Shown in pieces: positions 1 to 16,872 of a DNA stretch of 64,000 nt; positions within the stretch are counted from its first letter, which is position 1; each line of letters opens with the position of its first letter. The position numbers were made by a program, and so were the translations under genes. The notes below the pieces were generated by a model. It saw nothing but the letters and a program-made list of their open reading frames with translations. It was not told where the DNA came from and ran no database searches. Source of the DNA: Desmodesmus armatus (lineage: Eukaryota > Chlorophyta > Chlorophyceae > Sphaeropleales > Scenedesmaceae); the NCBI GenBank assembly GCA_007449985.2, contig VIIQ02000901.1, positions 1 through 64,000 on the forward strand. Reading direction: 5' to 3'.

Positions 1-1548
1 ACTCACCTGCCATTCTCCGTCTTCTTGCTGACGTGTGGCAGTGCGTCCAGGAAGTCACCAAAGGTGCCCCGCAGTGCATCCTCAAACTCAGGCTGGTCCT
101 CATAGCCCAGCTCCTCTATCATCAGGTTCTCTATTTGGTCCACTGGCAGCCACTCACAACCGTTGGGGCCGTTCTCATCATGTGTCTGCATGGGAGGGTA
201 GGTGCAAGTGGCAGGGTGGTGGTGGTGGGAGTGGGTGGGTGAGTGGGGAGGGGGGGGCATGTCAGTTTGGGTACATGTGTTCGTATGTGCGGTGTGTCTG
301 CAGGGAGGGGGTAGCTGGATCACAGCCCAGCTCACAATCAGTACGTTCTCCATCTCATCGATCAAGTGGCAGTCACTCACACCCGGGGGGGGGGGGGGGG
401 CGGGGGGAGCTCCGCTGCTGAAATGCCATGCTGGCGGCAGATGGGATCCATCCTCCATCTGAATCTGTATTATGACTGTTCAATGCACTACTGTCGCATG
501 TGTCGCTTGTGCAACCCCAGCAACTTGTCCCTTTCCCTTCTGGTGCCAGTGACATGAACTGCAAGAGTCCACAGGAGCAGTGCATACCCTAGGGCCGGGG
601 ACATGTCTGGCTTATGGGGGGGGACCCTGGGGGTGGGGGGTGTTTGGCTTAGCCTATACCTGTACAGTTGCCACTTTGATAGCAGGAGAGGTTGCAGACT
701 GCTGCTTAATACGACTGCACACAGCCACAAAGCGACAGGAAGTGCAACATGTCAACGGGGAGGAGGCTGGCCCCCTGCCCCCTGATGTCATGCAGCCACA
801 TGAACGTTTATGGTGCCCTTCCGGCTGAAGTAAAGCTCCAAGCACCCCCCCTTCCTACACCCCCCCCCCCCCCCCCTTTCTACTCACTCTCCCCTCCCCC
901 TCCCCTTCTGCCCCCTTCCCGTCCTCCTCCTCCTCCCCCCCCCCCCCCCCCCCCCCCCCCTCCATGGCCCACAAAGGCCCCAGCATCACATAGCCACGCA
1001 TAGGTAGTGCTGCTGCTGCCAAATACACGCCTTCCTTCCTTGGGAACAGGCACTGTGCAGCCGTGTGTGACCAACACTGTATTGTTGTGAAGCTTGGTGC
1101 AACAGCAGGGCTCCCCCAGCCACATGCATCACCTCCATGATGCCTCACATCAGGTCACGACAGCGATTCACCCACGCCGCCGGATCCTCAGTGGCACAGA
1201 CGCTGCAGTGCACTTACTTTCGATCGACACGTTCGGTCCCGAGGTGTTACATGCGACCCAGATCACCCAGCAGCTGCTCAAACCCCCTCTTCCCAGCCAG
1301 CCGTCCATGCAGTGCTACTGCTGCTGCATGCATGCAAGCCTTTCCTTGCACGCCATCTACCGCAGAAGCGTACTAAATCACACCTTAACGGTTATAAGTG
1401 ATACATACGACCCGCAGACACCCAGCAGTCACTCACATCCCTCCCACATCTCCTCAAGTTTGTCCAGCAGGCGTGTCATCTCCTGGTGGCTCATGTCAAT
1501 CTTGTGGGTGGACAGCATGCCCGACTCTGGAGTGACTGGACGACCCAT
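1..1548 (-). CDS. Unrecognised conserved-looking protein, 5' part (cut by window edge)
   Basis: Four exons join in phase on the minus strand: 1548-1437 (ATG at 1548-1546, donor GTGAGT), 1323-1251 (a CAGCAG acceptor allows a one-codon alternative), 714-660 and 185-7. The last ends at a GTGAGT donor occupying bases 6-1, so the gene continues beyond the window. The roughly 139 residues visible start MGRPVTPESG. They include a helical stretch (HQEMTRLLDKLEEMWEG), a segment LHGRLAGKRGFEQLLGDLG, and a C-terminal part with ELGYEDQPEFEDALRGTFGD followed by FLDALPHV. The consistent phase and the even hydrophobic/charged pattern support real coding. I do not recognise the family and assign no function. 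No signal peptide or membrane segment is visible. It lies in tandem with the gene whose stop is at 1905. Confidence 0.55.
318..368 (-). repeat. Decayed copy of exon 4 start in the preceding intron
   Basis: On the minus strand this stretch resembles bases 172-121 of the real exon (shared runs GAGTG-CTGCCA and AGAGAACC/GGAGAACG), but it reads CHLIDEMENVLI instead of CEWLPVDQIENLM. It sits in the intron just upstream of that exon, the same layout as the clearer copies in other genes of the window. Identity is partial, so the relationship is an inference. Confidence 0.4.
866..963. repeat. C-rich / poly-C tract in intron
   Basis: Long C runs with T interruptions, ending in a nearly pure C run of about 30 bases at 930-960. 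On the coding (minus) strand this is a G-rich intronic tract. Confidence 0.8.
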
Positions 1549-1904
1549 TGTTTATGTCTATTTATCAGCTGTTGTGCCGGCAGCTGCTGAGTCGAAGCCG
1601 CTGTGGGGCTGGTCAGGTATTGTGCTGTTCGATCAAAGTTTGCTTAGCGGAGACAAAGGAAGGCAGCAGACGGACCCTTCGAGGAAGTGATTAATAAAGT
1701 AATACTATGGCATGCTCAAGCTTGATTGACAGTCTGGCGTAAGCATTAGTAACAACCGTAACTGCCAGTAACTTCCAGAGTATGCCAGACGGATCATTCA
1801 GGAAGGCGCGCGAGGCATTTGGATGGCAAAAAAGAAAGATATTGCTGAGCTCCCAGGCATGTAGCACAGCAGCTGCACTCAGCAAGCAGCTGCCTCCCCC
1901 ACTG

Positions 1905-2236
1905 CTACAACTGCTGTTGCTGCTGCTGCTGCTGCTGTAGCTCCTCACGCTTCGCCTGCTGCTGCACCGCCTGCGGCCGCAGCATCATGTCCACTGCTGT
2001 AGACAGCGACCTGCTGCTAGTCGGGCTGTCTGGGTTGACTAACCCCATGCCCTGCATAACATAGAAGCAGCCTGCTGCTGCTGCTCCTGTGAGCAAGAGG
2101 CTGGCCCCTAGCGCCTTGACCTGCACCACCACACAACACCACATGTAGGTGATAAGAAGCACATCATACAGCATGCAGGGACCCAGGGGTGCAGGGCTGA
2201 GGGTGTGATGCTACACCTGCTACACCTGCTGCTACA

Positions 2237-2286
<50 letters not shown>

Positions 2287-2372
2287 AGCAGCCCAGTAGT
2301 GAGCGGCCTCAAAGCCTTGCCAAGGGTCAAGTTGGACCCTCCACACAATTGCATCTAATTCTGTTTTCCTAG

Positions 2373-2428
<56 letters not shown>

Positions 2429-3388
2429 CGGCATCCCCTGCTGCTGCCCCTGCTGCTGCTACACAATGTCAGCCCCACTCACCGCATGCGGCAAGATTCG
2501 TCGCCGCAGGCTTGCGTCAATGCCCTCCTCCGCTAGCCTGCAACCAGGTATAAACATTGGAGTGGTTGTACTGGCAAACATCATTGTTGACACCTACTGG
2601 ACACACACGTTACTTGATTGAATGTGTTTTTGCTGTGCGTGCCCAAGCACTCATACCCAACTTCGGAATGTCACATCCTTGGATGGTTGATGCATTGGCT
2701 GGATGCACTCCCTGTGTCTACACTGAGACACAATGGGGCTATGCAGCTGCCACCAACCATGTTCCAATCGGTCATTAGTGGTCTTCTCGGATGGCAGTTA
2801 CACACACATTGGGATACCCACTCGCACCATGGGGTCATGCAGCTGCCACCAAGTATGCACCATGCAATGCTGCTGCACTGTCCGTCGAGGGGCGCAGGTA
2901 GTGGGTGCTTGTCAAGTCATGCCTGCTGCGATATCACCCTCCCGCAACACCAGTGGCACCTAGGCACCCAGTGTTGTGATCAGGGTGGCTTGGGAGGCCG
3001 AGGGGCGGAACGTTTCACCCAGTGGCCACCCTAGACCCCCCCCCCTGCGCGCTGTTACTTACTGCTTGCCAGCCTGGCGGTATGACAGTGTCCCAGTCAG
3101 CATGATGCCTGGCACAGGGGCAGGCAAGACAGCGGGGGCAGGAAGTGCATGGCAACATGGGCAGCAGGACGGTTGCATGCTGAGTACGGTGTGTCTGTGG
3201 CCCGGGGGGGGGGGGTAACTTATGCATGTGATGTGAGGGCAGAGATGGGGGCAGGAAATAAGAGTGAGGGTGCAGCAAGAGCCGGTGCATGGGTGCTCAC
3301 CGCTGCTGAGCACGCCTGCCCCCACCAGCAGCACATGGAGGGGCTTGAGGGTGAACAGCTGCTCCTCCCGCCCTGATGGCTCAGGCAT
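1905..3388 (-). CDS. TMEM242-like small two-helix membrane protein
   Basis: Four exons are in perfect phase: 3388-3301, 3108-3063, 2537-2483 and 2120-1905 (TAG 1907-1905), giving 134 residues. The start MPEPSGREEQLF is followed by a first hydrophobic helix (about residues 14-35, LKPLHVLLVGAGVLSSG then IMLTGTLSY) and a polar link (RQAGKQLAEEGIDASLRRR). A second helix follows (VKALGASLLLTGAAAAGCFY), then an MQGMGLVNP-type turn and a poly-Gln tail. Length, two-helix plan and the KALG...GL signature fit the TMEM242/UPF0463 family, inner mitochondrial membrane proteins that in animals help assemble complex I and the ATP synthase c-ring. Identification is from memory of the family pattern, so it is tentative. 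The poly-Gln tail is extra. Start divergent from the aminotransferase at 4370. Confidence 0.55.
2230..2434. repeat. Two (CTG)n runs in an intron
   Basis: CTG runs lie at about 2230-2286 and 2373-2424 inside the last intron of the TMEM242-like gene (CAG on its sense strand). Flanking bases carry degenerate CTACACCTG repeats. Confidence 0.85.
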
Positions 3389-4369
3389 CCAATGCGGGGC
3401 GAGGCTGGCAATGGAACAATCCTGCGGGTGCACCTGATGCAACGGGTGGTGGTGATGCTACTCCAGCTGCTGTGGGCGCTGCTGCTGCAGCTGGTGTATG
3501 TGCTTGCTGTGTCAAACAGGCTGAGAAGTTGCACTACCCGTGCTGCAAGTGCCGGATTTTTCTAGATGGGTTCTGGTATGAATTTGTGCTGCAGAGGAGG
3601 GGGCTCAGAAAAGGTGGCGAGTGTGTCTGCTGATGTCTCCCCCAGCAACTCCAGCAACACCGGGGCCTGATGCAGAAGATGAACACGTTGAAAAGCTGTA
3701 ACAATAGATGCTGGAAGTGTATATCTAGCCCACTGTGATGGCAGCCTGGAATGTGCTGGTGAAAGCCTGCAGGGGGTCACCCCCAGCTCTCTTCTCTTCT
3801 TTGATGATGCTCTCACTCTTCCAGGTCACTGGTCCACCCGCCATGTCAGAATGGAGAAGCCAGACATGCTCACAGTAAGTTGGTTTCTCCCACTCCGAAC
3901 AATTGCTGCTGCAGTCGCAGTCACACTGCAGCTAGGAGCGGGACCAGACCGCCGAGGAGATCACGTTGCTGTTGTAGCCACAGGTGAGGGCGGGGGCAAA
4001 CGCCGCGGCTTTCTTTCATGCTTGTACAATTGTTTATGTAGTCAAAATGCACATAATCATCTACATCAACTCATAACGTTGCTACCGGTCCTGCTGCTGT
4101 TGCACCCAAGCTGACACCACCTTGGACCACCTGCTGCCCGGGGCACGTGTATGACTGGGCTGTCCGTCACCATCAAATGTCTGTCGTTGCGATTCAGCGG
4201 GACACGTTGGCCCTCTCTTTGTCAACTTTCAACCCTGACTGTGATACATGCTGCACAACCCTAGTTTAGTCCGGCATCCTCTCAGCAGCAGCAACTCATC
4301 ACCTACACCCCTGTCTCTGCTGGCATAACTCGTCCTGCAGGACACCTCTCCCGCCAAAACTCCTGCACA
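3389..4369. promoter_or_regulatory. Divergent intergenic region, probable bidirectional promoter
   Basis: These 981 bases separate the start codons of the TMEM242-like gene (minus) and the aminotransferase (plus), so both promoters and 5' UTRs must lie here or in unseen 5' exons. An open frame at 3376-3633 contains CACC and CC-KC cysteines but has no supporting splice context, and I do not call it. No TATA box or other named element is evident. Confidence 0.4.
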
Positions 4370-9840
<5,471 letters not shown>

Positions 9841-12172
9841 ACACCAGCGTCAGAATGAGGACGTTCAGCACAGCAGGCAGCCGTCGGGAGGGGGAGTTCT
9901 GCTGGGGCGCGTCTTCAGCGATTGTCAGCAACGCAGCCGTGACCTTCAACGTCTGAGCACAACCCAGCAGCCCTGGGGCCAGGGTGGCGTGAGCACCCGT
10001 GACGTGTCAGCATAGCCAGCGACCGTGGGGTGTTGCTGGTGCCAAGATAGGTCTTGGCCTCTGCTCAACAGCCCTGTGAGCGATGTGACAGTGGGTGGCC
10101 GTTGTTGCTGCAGCTGTGCCACCAGGTGTCTGTGTTGGTGTACGTCGGGCATGCCGGTTGCAAGCAAGCGCTCAAGCTTATTTTAAGAAGCCTACAGCAG
10201 TAGCACTACTTGACGGTCCTGCACCAGGTTGCTTGCATCGGCCTTTGGGGTGGATGTCTTGTTTGGCCCGTGCAAAGCCTTTCACAGAGTTTCGCAAAGC
10301 AAAGATGCAAGCAATGCAGGTGGTGGTTGTGCTGCCATACTAGTTGCACAGTGCATGCAAGCCTGTGGGGTTTGTTGGTGTGTGGGCATGGAGGCAGTGC
10401 TGCCTGACAGCCACAGCATAGCACAGCGTGGTGCCGTCCACATGGGACTGTTGACGATCCTTTTTGCATTGGCTCCTTCTTTGGTTTGGCAAGCAGCCCT
10501 GGCTCTACAGAGTGCCACAGCTTGAAGAGTGTGTCTCCATTAGTTGTTGTCTACGTGGTGTGATTGTATCATGTGCAACTATGTGTGTCGTCAGCAGGGG
10601 CATGGATACCTCAAGCACATAGGTTCCTTGCCGAGCTGCTGCAGCAGCTGATCTGTGAGAGTCTCTCGCTGAGTCAGCACATCTGTTCTGGGTCACCATT
10701 GGTGGCTCCTACATTGTAATTGTACCACTGCTTGTCTCTTAGATAGAGTAGGGGGAAAGGAAGTGGGGAACAGGTTGAGGCAAGTTGAGGTTGGGTGTGA
10801 TTGCGGCCCCTCGCCGGAAGGCAAGCCGTCATCACTGTTGCCACAGTACTTGAACAGTAGACACGTGCAAAAGAGTGTTCGGACCACTCCGAGTAGACAT
10901 GCGTGCCAGAAGTTGACAGCAATTTCCTCAGGGGCACAGCATGGCAAGGTTGAAGCGTGGCACGTAGTACCCGGTACTAAGGACCTTGCTGGGTACTGGG
11001 GACAGCCCAACCACCTGTGGCACACAAGCTGTATATGGCACAGGCACAGGTGTACGAGCAAAAGGGGGGGGGGGAGTGGAGGTGGGAGGTGGGGGCATAG
11101 TGTCAGTTGACTGGATGTTTGTGCCACGGACAAGGGTGAGCAAGCAGATGGCATTGCACATTTAGGGGCGATACAAACAGCACAGGGCCGTACATGCGCA
11201 ATGGTGAGTAACTCACAGGCCAGGGCACACATAAACTAAACCCTAATCTTGACCTAGGAGAAGCAGCGGTCTGAGACAGCTCTGAAGGGTGTAGAGTCCT
11301 GGGGAGCTGTACTTCAGTGGTACTTGTCCAGGCTGACTAGTGCTGCTTTCGTTTTAGAGGCCCCCTGCCATCATCAGCCCCACCCCCCTTCTGACCCATT
11401 CCCCCCCCCCCCCCTCTCTACAAGCGCATGCATGCACCACTCACTGGCTTACCTTTAACTGCTGCAGCACATGCATTGCTCAACAGCATGCAGATTATCT
11501 TTCCACAGAGACCAAAGTTCACCTCAAAAACGAGAATAGCCGCGTACAAAGATCAGGAGCAGGTCACGACGTGTGAGTCAAAACTAAACGGTCACCGGTT
11601 GTAAGAATACTTCGCGAAAGCTGTCCATGAGCTTGCATTTCTCTCTATCAAACGTTTACGTTGTCCATCAAGGAAGTGGCTGCAGAAGCACATTAGCTTT
11701 AGCTGATCTATCTTTCGATGATCGCCCAGTCCTTGCGTTGTGGAGTGGCAAAGGTGACTGGAAATGATCGTCTCGGTATACTATCCTTACATTCAACCTA
11801 TTTTGACCCCTGGCAGAGTCTAGAAGCATCGCTTTTGTCCCAACCATACAACACAGCACCTCCTGGACTCAGTCCCAGCACCTCTGTGGCATGCATGGGA
11901 GTGGACGATAGACGTATATCAAAGTGTAGCAACCTTTTTGACGGAGTATGTGCGCTCTTGGCACTACAGGTACACCCAGCCAAGTCAGCAAGCATCTGCA
12001 GAGTTTCAGCACCAGCCCACAGGCTTGCGCCCCATGGTAAGATACCCACTCTTCTCTGACACACGTGTGGTGATGTCATGGTCATGAACAGGTTGAAATG
12101 AGCAGCAGCATACATGCGAGCTCATGCATAAGCATGCAGCACAGCTAGGGCACCCCCTCTTCTGCTGCTTGT
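9841..12172. other. 3' UTR and intergenic space, no gene seen
   Basis: After the aminotransferase stop I see no splice-supported coding in either strand. The first part is probably a long 3' UTR with a TGTAA at 10715-10719, the usual chlorophyte polyadenylation signal. The segment 11400-12060 is less GC-rich and featureless. Confidence 0.5.
10715..10719 (+). terminator. Candidate poly(A) signal TGTAA (aminotransferase)
   Basis: First TGTAA downstream of the stop at 9840, about 875 bases away. The pentamer is the standard green-algal signal; use here is inferred. Confidence 0.4.
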
Positions 12173-15076
12173 ATGACGCGGAATGCCAAAGCACAGCTGC
12201 CCGCTGTGTCTGTGCCACACACCGCAGCCCCTTGTTGCTTCAGTAGCACCCCTCAGTCCTGTACGTGTGCAGTCATGGTTTGCTGCTCCCCCCCCCCCCC
12301 CCCCACCCGTGCGCGAGCTCTCTATTGGTTTCGCAATGTGGTCGTGAAGAGCTTATGTATTGCTGGCTTCCTGCTGGCTTGTTTTCTTGTTTGTTTATTT
12401 GCCTGCAGGTGCCATTGTGTTGCAGCAGCCTGTCCGCAGCAGCAGTGTGGTGTGTGGTGCAGCAGCAGAGTCTGAGGGGGTGAAGCAGGTGGAGTACATT
12501 GCTGACATGATAGCAGCAGCACCACTCGACGATGGACGTGAGTGGGGATGTGTTTGTGTGGGTGGGTGGGTGGTGGTGGTGGGTGGGGGTGGGGGGGGGG
12601 GGGGGGGGAAGGGGGGGGGGAGACAAGGCGGGGGCGGGGGCGGGGGGGGGGGCATGCAGACATTATAGCAGCAGCGCCACTGGACGATGGACGCAAGTGG
12701 GGGTGTGTAGATACAGGGTTTGTGTGTGTGTGGGGGGGGGGAGGTGGGGGAGTGAGGGGGTGAGGGGGGCAGGGAGAAGATGGAGGTGGCGGTTGTGGGT
12801 GCCCTGGGGGGGGGCGAGGAGAGTGCACCTCAACCGTAAACCCGTTGACCTGACCTCATAGCAGGGACACCACTGGGTGTCAACCGTTAATTTGGGGGTG
12901 AACTCGAGGGAGACGGAGGGGAATGCGACAGGATGGCATGGCATAGCCTGTTTGTGTGTGTGTGGGGGGGGGGGGGAGGCAAGAGAGAGGGGGGGGGGCA
13001 GGGGGGGGGGGGGGGTACATGCAGACATCAATCAGCGGCACTACCGGACGATGGATATGAGTGGCCAGATTCTGAAACCTTTGCAGGGTGTGCGTACAGC
13101 ACACATTACTGTTCTCATTGCTTTCTGCGGCTATGAAACCATGCACACTTGTGCTCAATGCGCCCCCCTTCATGACCCCCCCCCTGCCCTTTCTGTACAT
13201 GCAGAGAAGTCATCTCTTGAGTCCCTGACCACCACCCTGGGCATCCCCCTAGGCACAGCCAAGGCCATGGTGTTCAGAGGCAGTGGACCTTGCAGTGTGT
13301 GCACAAATCACACATGACTGTTTTATTTGTACTTTACGCTTCTACCGTATGCACACCTGTACTCAGTGCCCCCCCCCCCAAACCACCACATACGTGCTCC
13401 CCCCCCCCCCCCCCCCCCCCGTGCCCCGTACAGAGAAGTCGTCCCTTGAGTCCCTGACAACGACATTGGGCATCCCGCTAGGCACCGCCAAGGCCATGGT
13501 GTTCAAGAAGCGTGCACTGCTGCAGCTGGCTCCTGATGAACTGCTCAACAGGGTGCGGCAGGTGGCGGACGTGGTGGGGGTCACCACAGACCAGGCCATT
13601 GAGATGGTGACTATCCAGCCCAACCTGCTGTTCGACACACAGGTAGGGAGGGTGGGGGGGGGGGTACAGAAGGGTTGTTGGGGGGGGGGGTAGAGGCAGG
13701 GGGGCAGGGGGGCGGACGTGGTGGGGGTCACCACAGACCAGGCCATTGAGATGGTGACTATCCAGCCCAACCTGCTGTTCGACACACAGGTAGGGAGGTG
13801 GGTGGGGGGGTACAGAAGGGTTGTTGGGGGGGGGGGGGTAGAGGCAGGGGGGCAGGGGGCGGACGTGGTGGGGGTCACCACAGACCAGGCCATTGAGATG
13901 GTGACTATCCAGCCCAACCTGCTGTTCGACACACAGGTAGGGAGGGTGGGTGGGGGGGTACAGAAGGGTTGTTTGGGGGGGGGGGGGGTGTAGAGGCAGG
14001 GGGGCAGGGGGGCGGACGTGGTGGGGGTCACCACAGACCAGGCCATTGAGATGGTGACTATCCAGCCCAACCTGCTGTTCGACACACAGGTAGGGAGGGT
14101 GGGGGGGGGGGTACAGAAGGGTTGTTGGGGGGGGGGGGGGGGTAGAGGCAGGGGGGCAGGGGGGCGGACGTGGTGGGGGTCACCACAGACCAGGCCATTG
14201 AGATGGTGACTATTCAGCCCAACCTGCTGTTTGATACACAGGCAGGAGGGGGGGGGGGTGATGGAGGTGTTTGCAAGGGGGTCAGCAAGGGGGGGGGGGG
14301 GTAAGACGTGCAGACCAGGCGACTGCGATGGTGATGATTTAGCCCAACTTACTGGTGGATATACCGATATGAGCTGAGCTAGGCAGAGGGGTGGATGGGT
14401 CAGGGTCATGCGACTCGTGACAGGCATGGCGATGAAAGGCATGGAGTTTGGTCGGCAGAGGAAGGGGTGGCAGGCTGAGGGCAAATTCACTCACACGCAT
14501 GCACGCGCTGCTGCTGCATCAGCTGCTGTACTGACCTTATGGATCACTATGCTCAACCATGCTTCCCTGCTGTGCTGTGCCTCGACGTCTGTGCTTTGGT
14601 ATGCCGTGCTGTGCCGTGCTGTGTCATGCTGTGCTGTGTCTCCACAGCGCAATGCTGAGGCGCTGGCTCTGGGTGTGCGGGCCATCTGCTACGAGCTGAA
14701 TGCATCAAAGGAGGAGGTGAGCAGGACGGGGGGGCTGGCGGCGTCTGTTGTCGACTGCACGGCCAAGCAACCTGGCAGCAGCAGGATGTGCGGGAAAAAG
14801 AAGGTCATTTGCAACCCCTGTGAGCCTTGATGCTCACATGTGGTTGTGCTCCATCAACTGCCGCTGTCTATTTGTATTGCGGCCAATGCAGTGCTGAAAT
14901 GCGTTACGTGAAGTGCTGAAAGCTGCTGTCTGTTTTGTGTTGTTGTTGTGTCACAGGTTGTTGATCTCATCCTGAAGAACCAGTCTGTGCTGCATGGCCG
15001 GGAGATGCACCTGTCAGTTGCTGACATAGCACACCTGGCAATGCTCAGGGAGCCAACGGGACGCATTGCAGAGTGA
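12173..15076 (+). CDS. mTERF-like helical-repeat protein, probably organellar
   Basis: Five exons join in phase: 12173-12260, 12409-12537, 13434-13642, 14648-14716 and 14957-15076 (TGA), 204 residues. The N-terminus (MTRNAKAQLPAVSVPHTA) is Ser/Ala/Pro-rich with basic residues and fits an organelle transit peptide. The rest shows about 30-residue units with the mTERF pattern of helix, Gly-turn, helix ending in P/N-LL: LGIPLGTAKAMVFKKRALLQ, VVGVTTDQAIEMVTIQPNLL, and ELNASKEEVVDLILKNQSVL. mTERF proteins bind nucleic acid in plastids or mitochondria and act in transcription termination, ribosome assembly or intron splicing. Three or so units is short for the family. Introns 2 and 3 are packed with copies of flanking exon ends. 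Family assignment is from pattern only. Confidence 0.65.
12657..13065 (+). repeat. Two decayed copies of exon 2 end in intron 2
   Basis: 12657-12705 and 13021-13065 both repeat the end of exon 2 (AGCAGCACCACTCGACGATG region, 12508-12542), with progressively more changes. Between them lie G runs at about 12590-12620, 12640-12650 and 12962-13015. Confidence 0.7.
13202..13277 (+). repeat. Copy of acceptor and first part of exon 3 in intron 2
   Basis: About 76 bases (GAGAAGTCATCTCTTGAGTC onward to GCCATGGTGTTCA) repeat 13432-13507 with mostly third-position changes. An AG acceptor precedes both copies. Codon-wise the copy still reads EKSSLESLTTTLGIPLGTAK, suggesting it was once under selection or arose recently. 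Confidence 0.85.
13564..14243 (+). repeat. Five-unit ~150-bp array of exon 3 end, donor and G-rich intron
   Basis: Unit starts are near 13564 (true exon), 13711, 13859, 14011 and 14163. Each holds about 79 bases of exon coding VVGVTTDQAIEMVTIQPNLL and FDTQ, the donor GTAGGGAGG, a G run, TACAGAAGGGTTGTT, another G run and TAGAGGCAGG. Units 2-4 are identical to the exon by eye. Unit 5 has silent changes (ATTCAG, TTTGATACA) and its donor GT has become GC. Confidence 0.95.
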
Positions 15077-16872
15077 AGCAGCAGCAGCAGCAGCAGCAGC
15101 ATGAGGCTGGCTAGTAGCAGCAGCAGCAGCAGTGATGGCGGCGGAGTGGAGCAGCAGCTTGCAGCAGAGGAGAAAGCGCTAGCAGCAGCAGCAGCAGCAG
15201 CAGCACCATGAGGTTGCTAGTAGCAGCAGCAGCAGTGCTGGCGGCGGAGTGGAGTAGCAGCTTGCATCGGAGGCGTAACATCTAGCAGCAGCAGCAGCAA
15301 GAAGAGGAGGAGGATCGCCAACAACAGCAGCAGCAGGAGCATCAGGATCTGAGTGGCAACAGCAGCTGCTGAGCTCTCGCCATCCAGCAGCAGCAGCAGC
15401 AGCAGCAGTAGGATGGCCACCTCTATCAAGGCAGGGGCAACCAGCAGCAGCACTGTTTTTGATGGCAGCAGCTCAGTTTTGGTCACCTGGTGGGCTGCTG
15501 CAGCAGCTGCGGGATCAGCAGCAGTAGAGTCAGCAGCATGTGCAGAGGTGTGTTGCGCTGCTGATGGTGTCTTTGATCTTTTTACAGAAGAGGCATTGCA
15601 TTGCCAGCCACACCAGTGTGCTTGTGGCTGCATAGAAGAGTATGGTAGTGGTGGTTGTTGCTGCATGCTGCATGCTGCCAAAACCTGACCCCGTGTTCCT
15701 ACCGCAGTTGCATGCCTGCTGCTATGGTTCTGTGATTGGCAGCATGTGCACTTGTGATGCTGAATAGAGGTGCTGCAGCAAGGTTCTGCCAGCTGCTGCT
15801 GCGTTACATGCTTGTCATCTCTATGTCATTCTCCTTGGCGTTGTTTGAGGTGGCATGGGTCGAAGCACGTGGCCAAACTCCAGTGGGCATGGGGGGCGTT
15901 CACCTATGTGGGTGTGTGTGTGGCCTGGCCTTGCCGCTTGGCTTGCCTCGTAGGACACCGGCCCTCCTACTGTCTCAGGGTTGAGACACTGCACCAGCAC
16001 TGTGTGAGGGAGCCAGCCTGGTGGCCTTGGTGTGGAGCTAGTGGATTTGTCTGCTGGGTGTTCGAGTGCAGCCCCTGTTGTGTCAGCTGTTTGCTGTTCT
16101 CTCTTGTTGGACAGGGCTGGGTGTTCCCCCTGGCCTTTGCTTTCCACTGTCTACGTATTTGGGTCTGTGGTCAGTCTTTGGGCGCATATATCGCGGCTTT
16201 GGCTGGTATGGATCGACACGCCTGACGTTTCTTGTCACAGGCTATGTGCAGCTGGAGCATACAGGGCACTGCGATCCAATGCCGTGCCTTTGGCGCCGTG
16301 GCGCCCTGCTCAACCTTGGAATATTCGTCTCTGTCTGGCAGTGTTTCCACGTTTATTGAGAAAAACAAATTTCAAGTCTAGCCAACAAAGGCACGTGCTC
16401 GGGTGGTGAGCGAGTGAGTGAGTCCCAGAAGCTCGGATGGTGGACAGGATGGATGGTGCGCTGCGATCAAAGTCATCTGACCCTTACTCAGCTGATCCAA
16501 TAATTTCGTGCATTGATGCGCTAGAATCGAGGCATTGGGAGCCATAAACCGAAAACCCAGGCTAGAACCTCACCAACTGGTGGGCGGGGGACCGCGCCTC
16601 ATATAGTGACTGTGGCGGTGTTTGTAGCCAAGCAAACAGAGGAGTATCAAAAGGTGTGTATTATATGCATATACAAATAATATTGTTGCGATCATGCGAC
16701 CCAATGCATCGCGCCCACCAGCACCAGCATTCATCATCAGCAGCAGCAGCAGCATCTTCCACACCAAGTCCGAATCACAATCACTGACAGGTGTATATTT
16801 TTGCTTGCAGGATCACTTTGTTTGTTCATTCTCTTCATTTCAGGCCTGTCTGTCGTAAGCAGAAGCACTACC
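15077..16872. other. CAG-rich 3' region, no gene called
   Basis: Follows the mTERF-like stop. 15090-15420 is full of CAG runs in all frames, including a diverged ~105-bp tandem pair (about 15100-15205 and 15207-15295; shared GCTAGTAGCAGCAGCAG and GGCGGCGGAGTGGAG). The open frame at 15353-15688 (+) is mostly Ser/Ala repeats and lacks splice support. 15700-16860 shows nothing convincing. Confidence 0.5.

Noticed and set aside
3376..3633. Open frame with CACC and CC-KC cysteines as a small gene
   Set aside because: It overlaps the start of the TMEM242-like gene on the other strand, has no splice or length support, and its Ala-rich part comes from GCT/CTG repeats.
15217..15681. Minus-strand frame with long poly-Leu as a membrane protein
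   Set aside because: The poly-Leu is just the antisense reading of CAG repeats; no splice sites or conserved residues.
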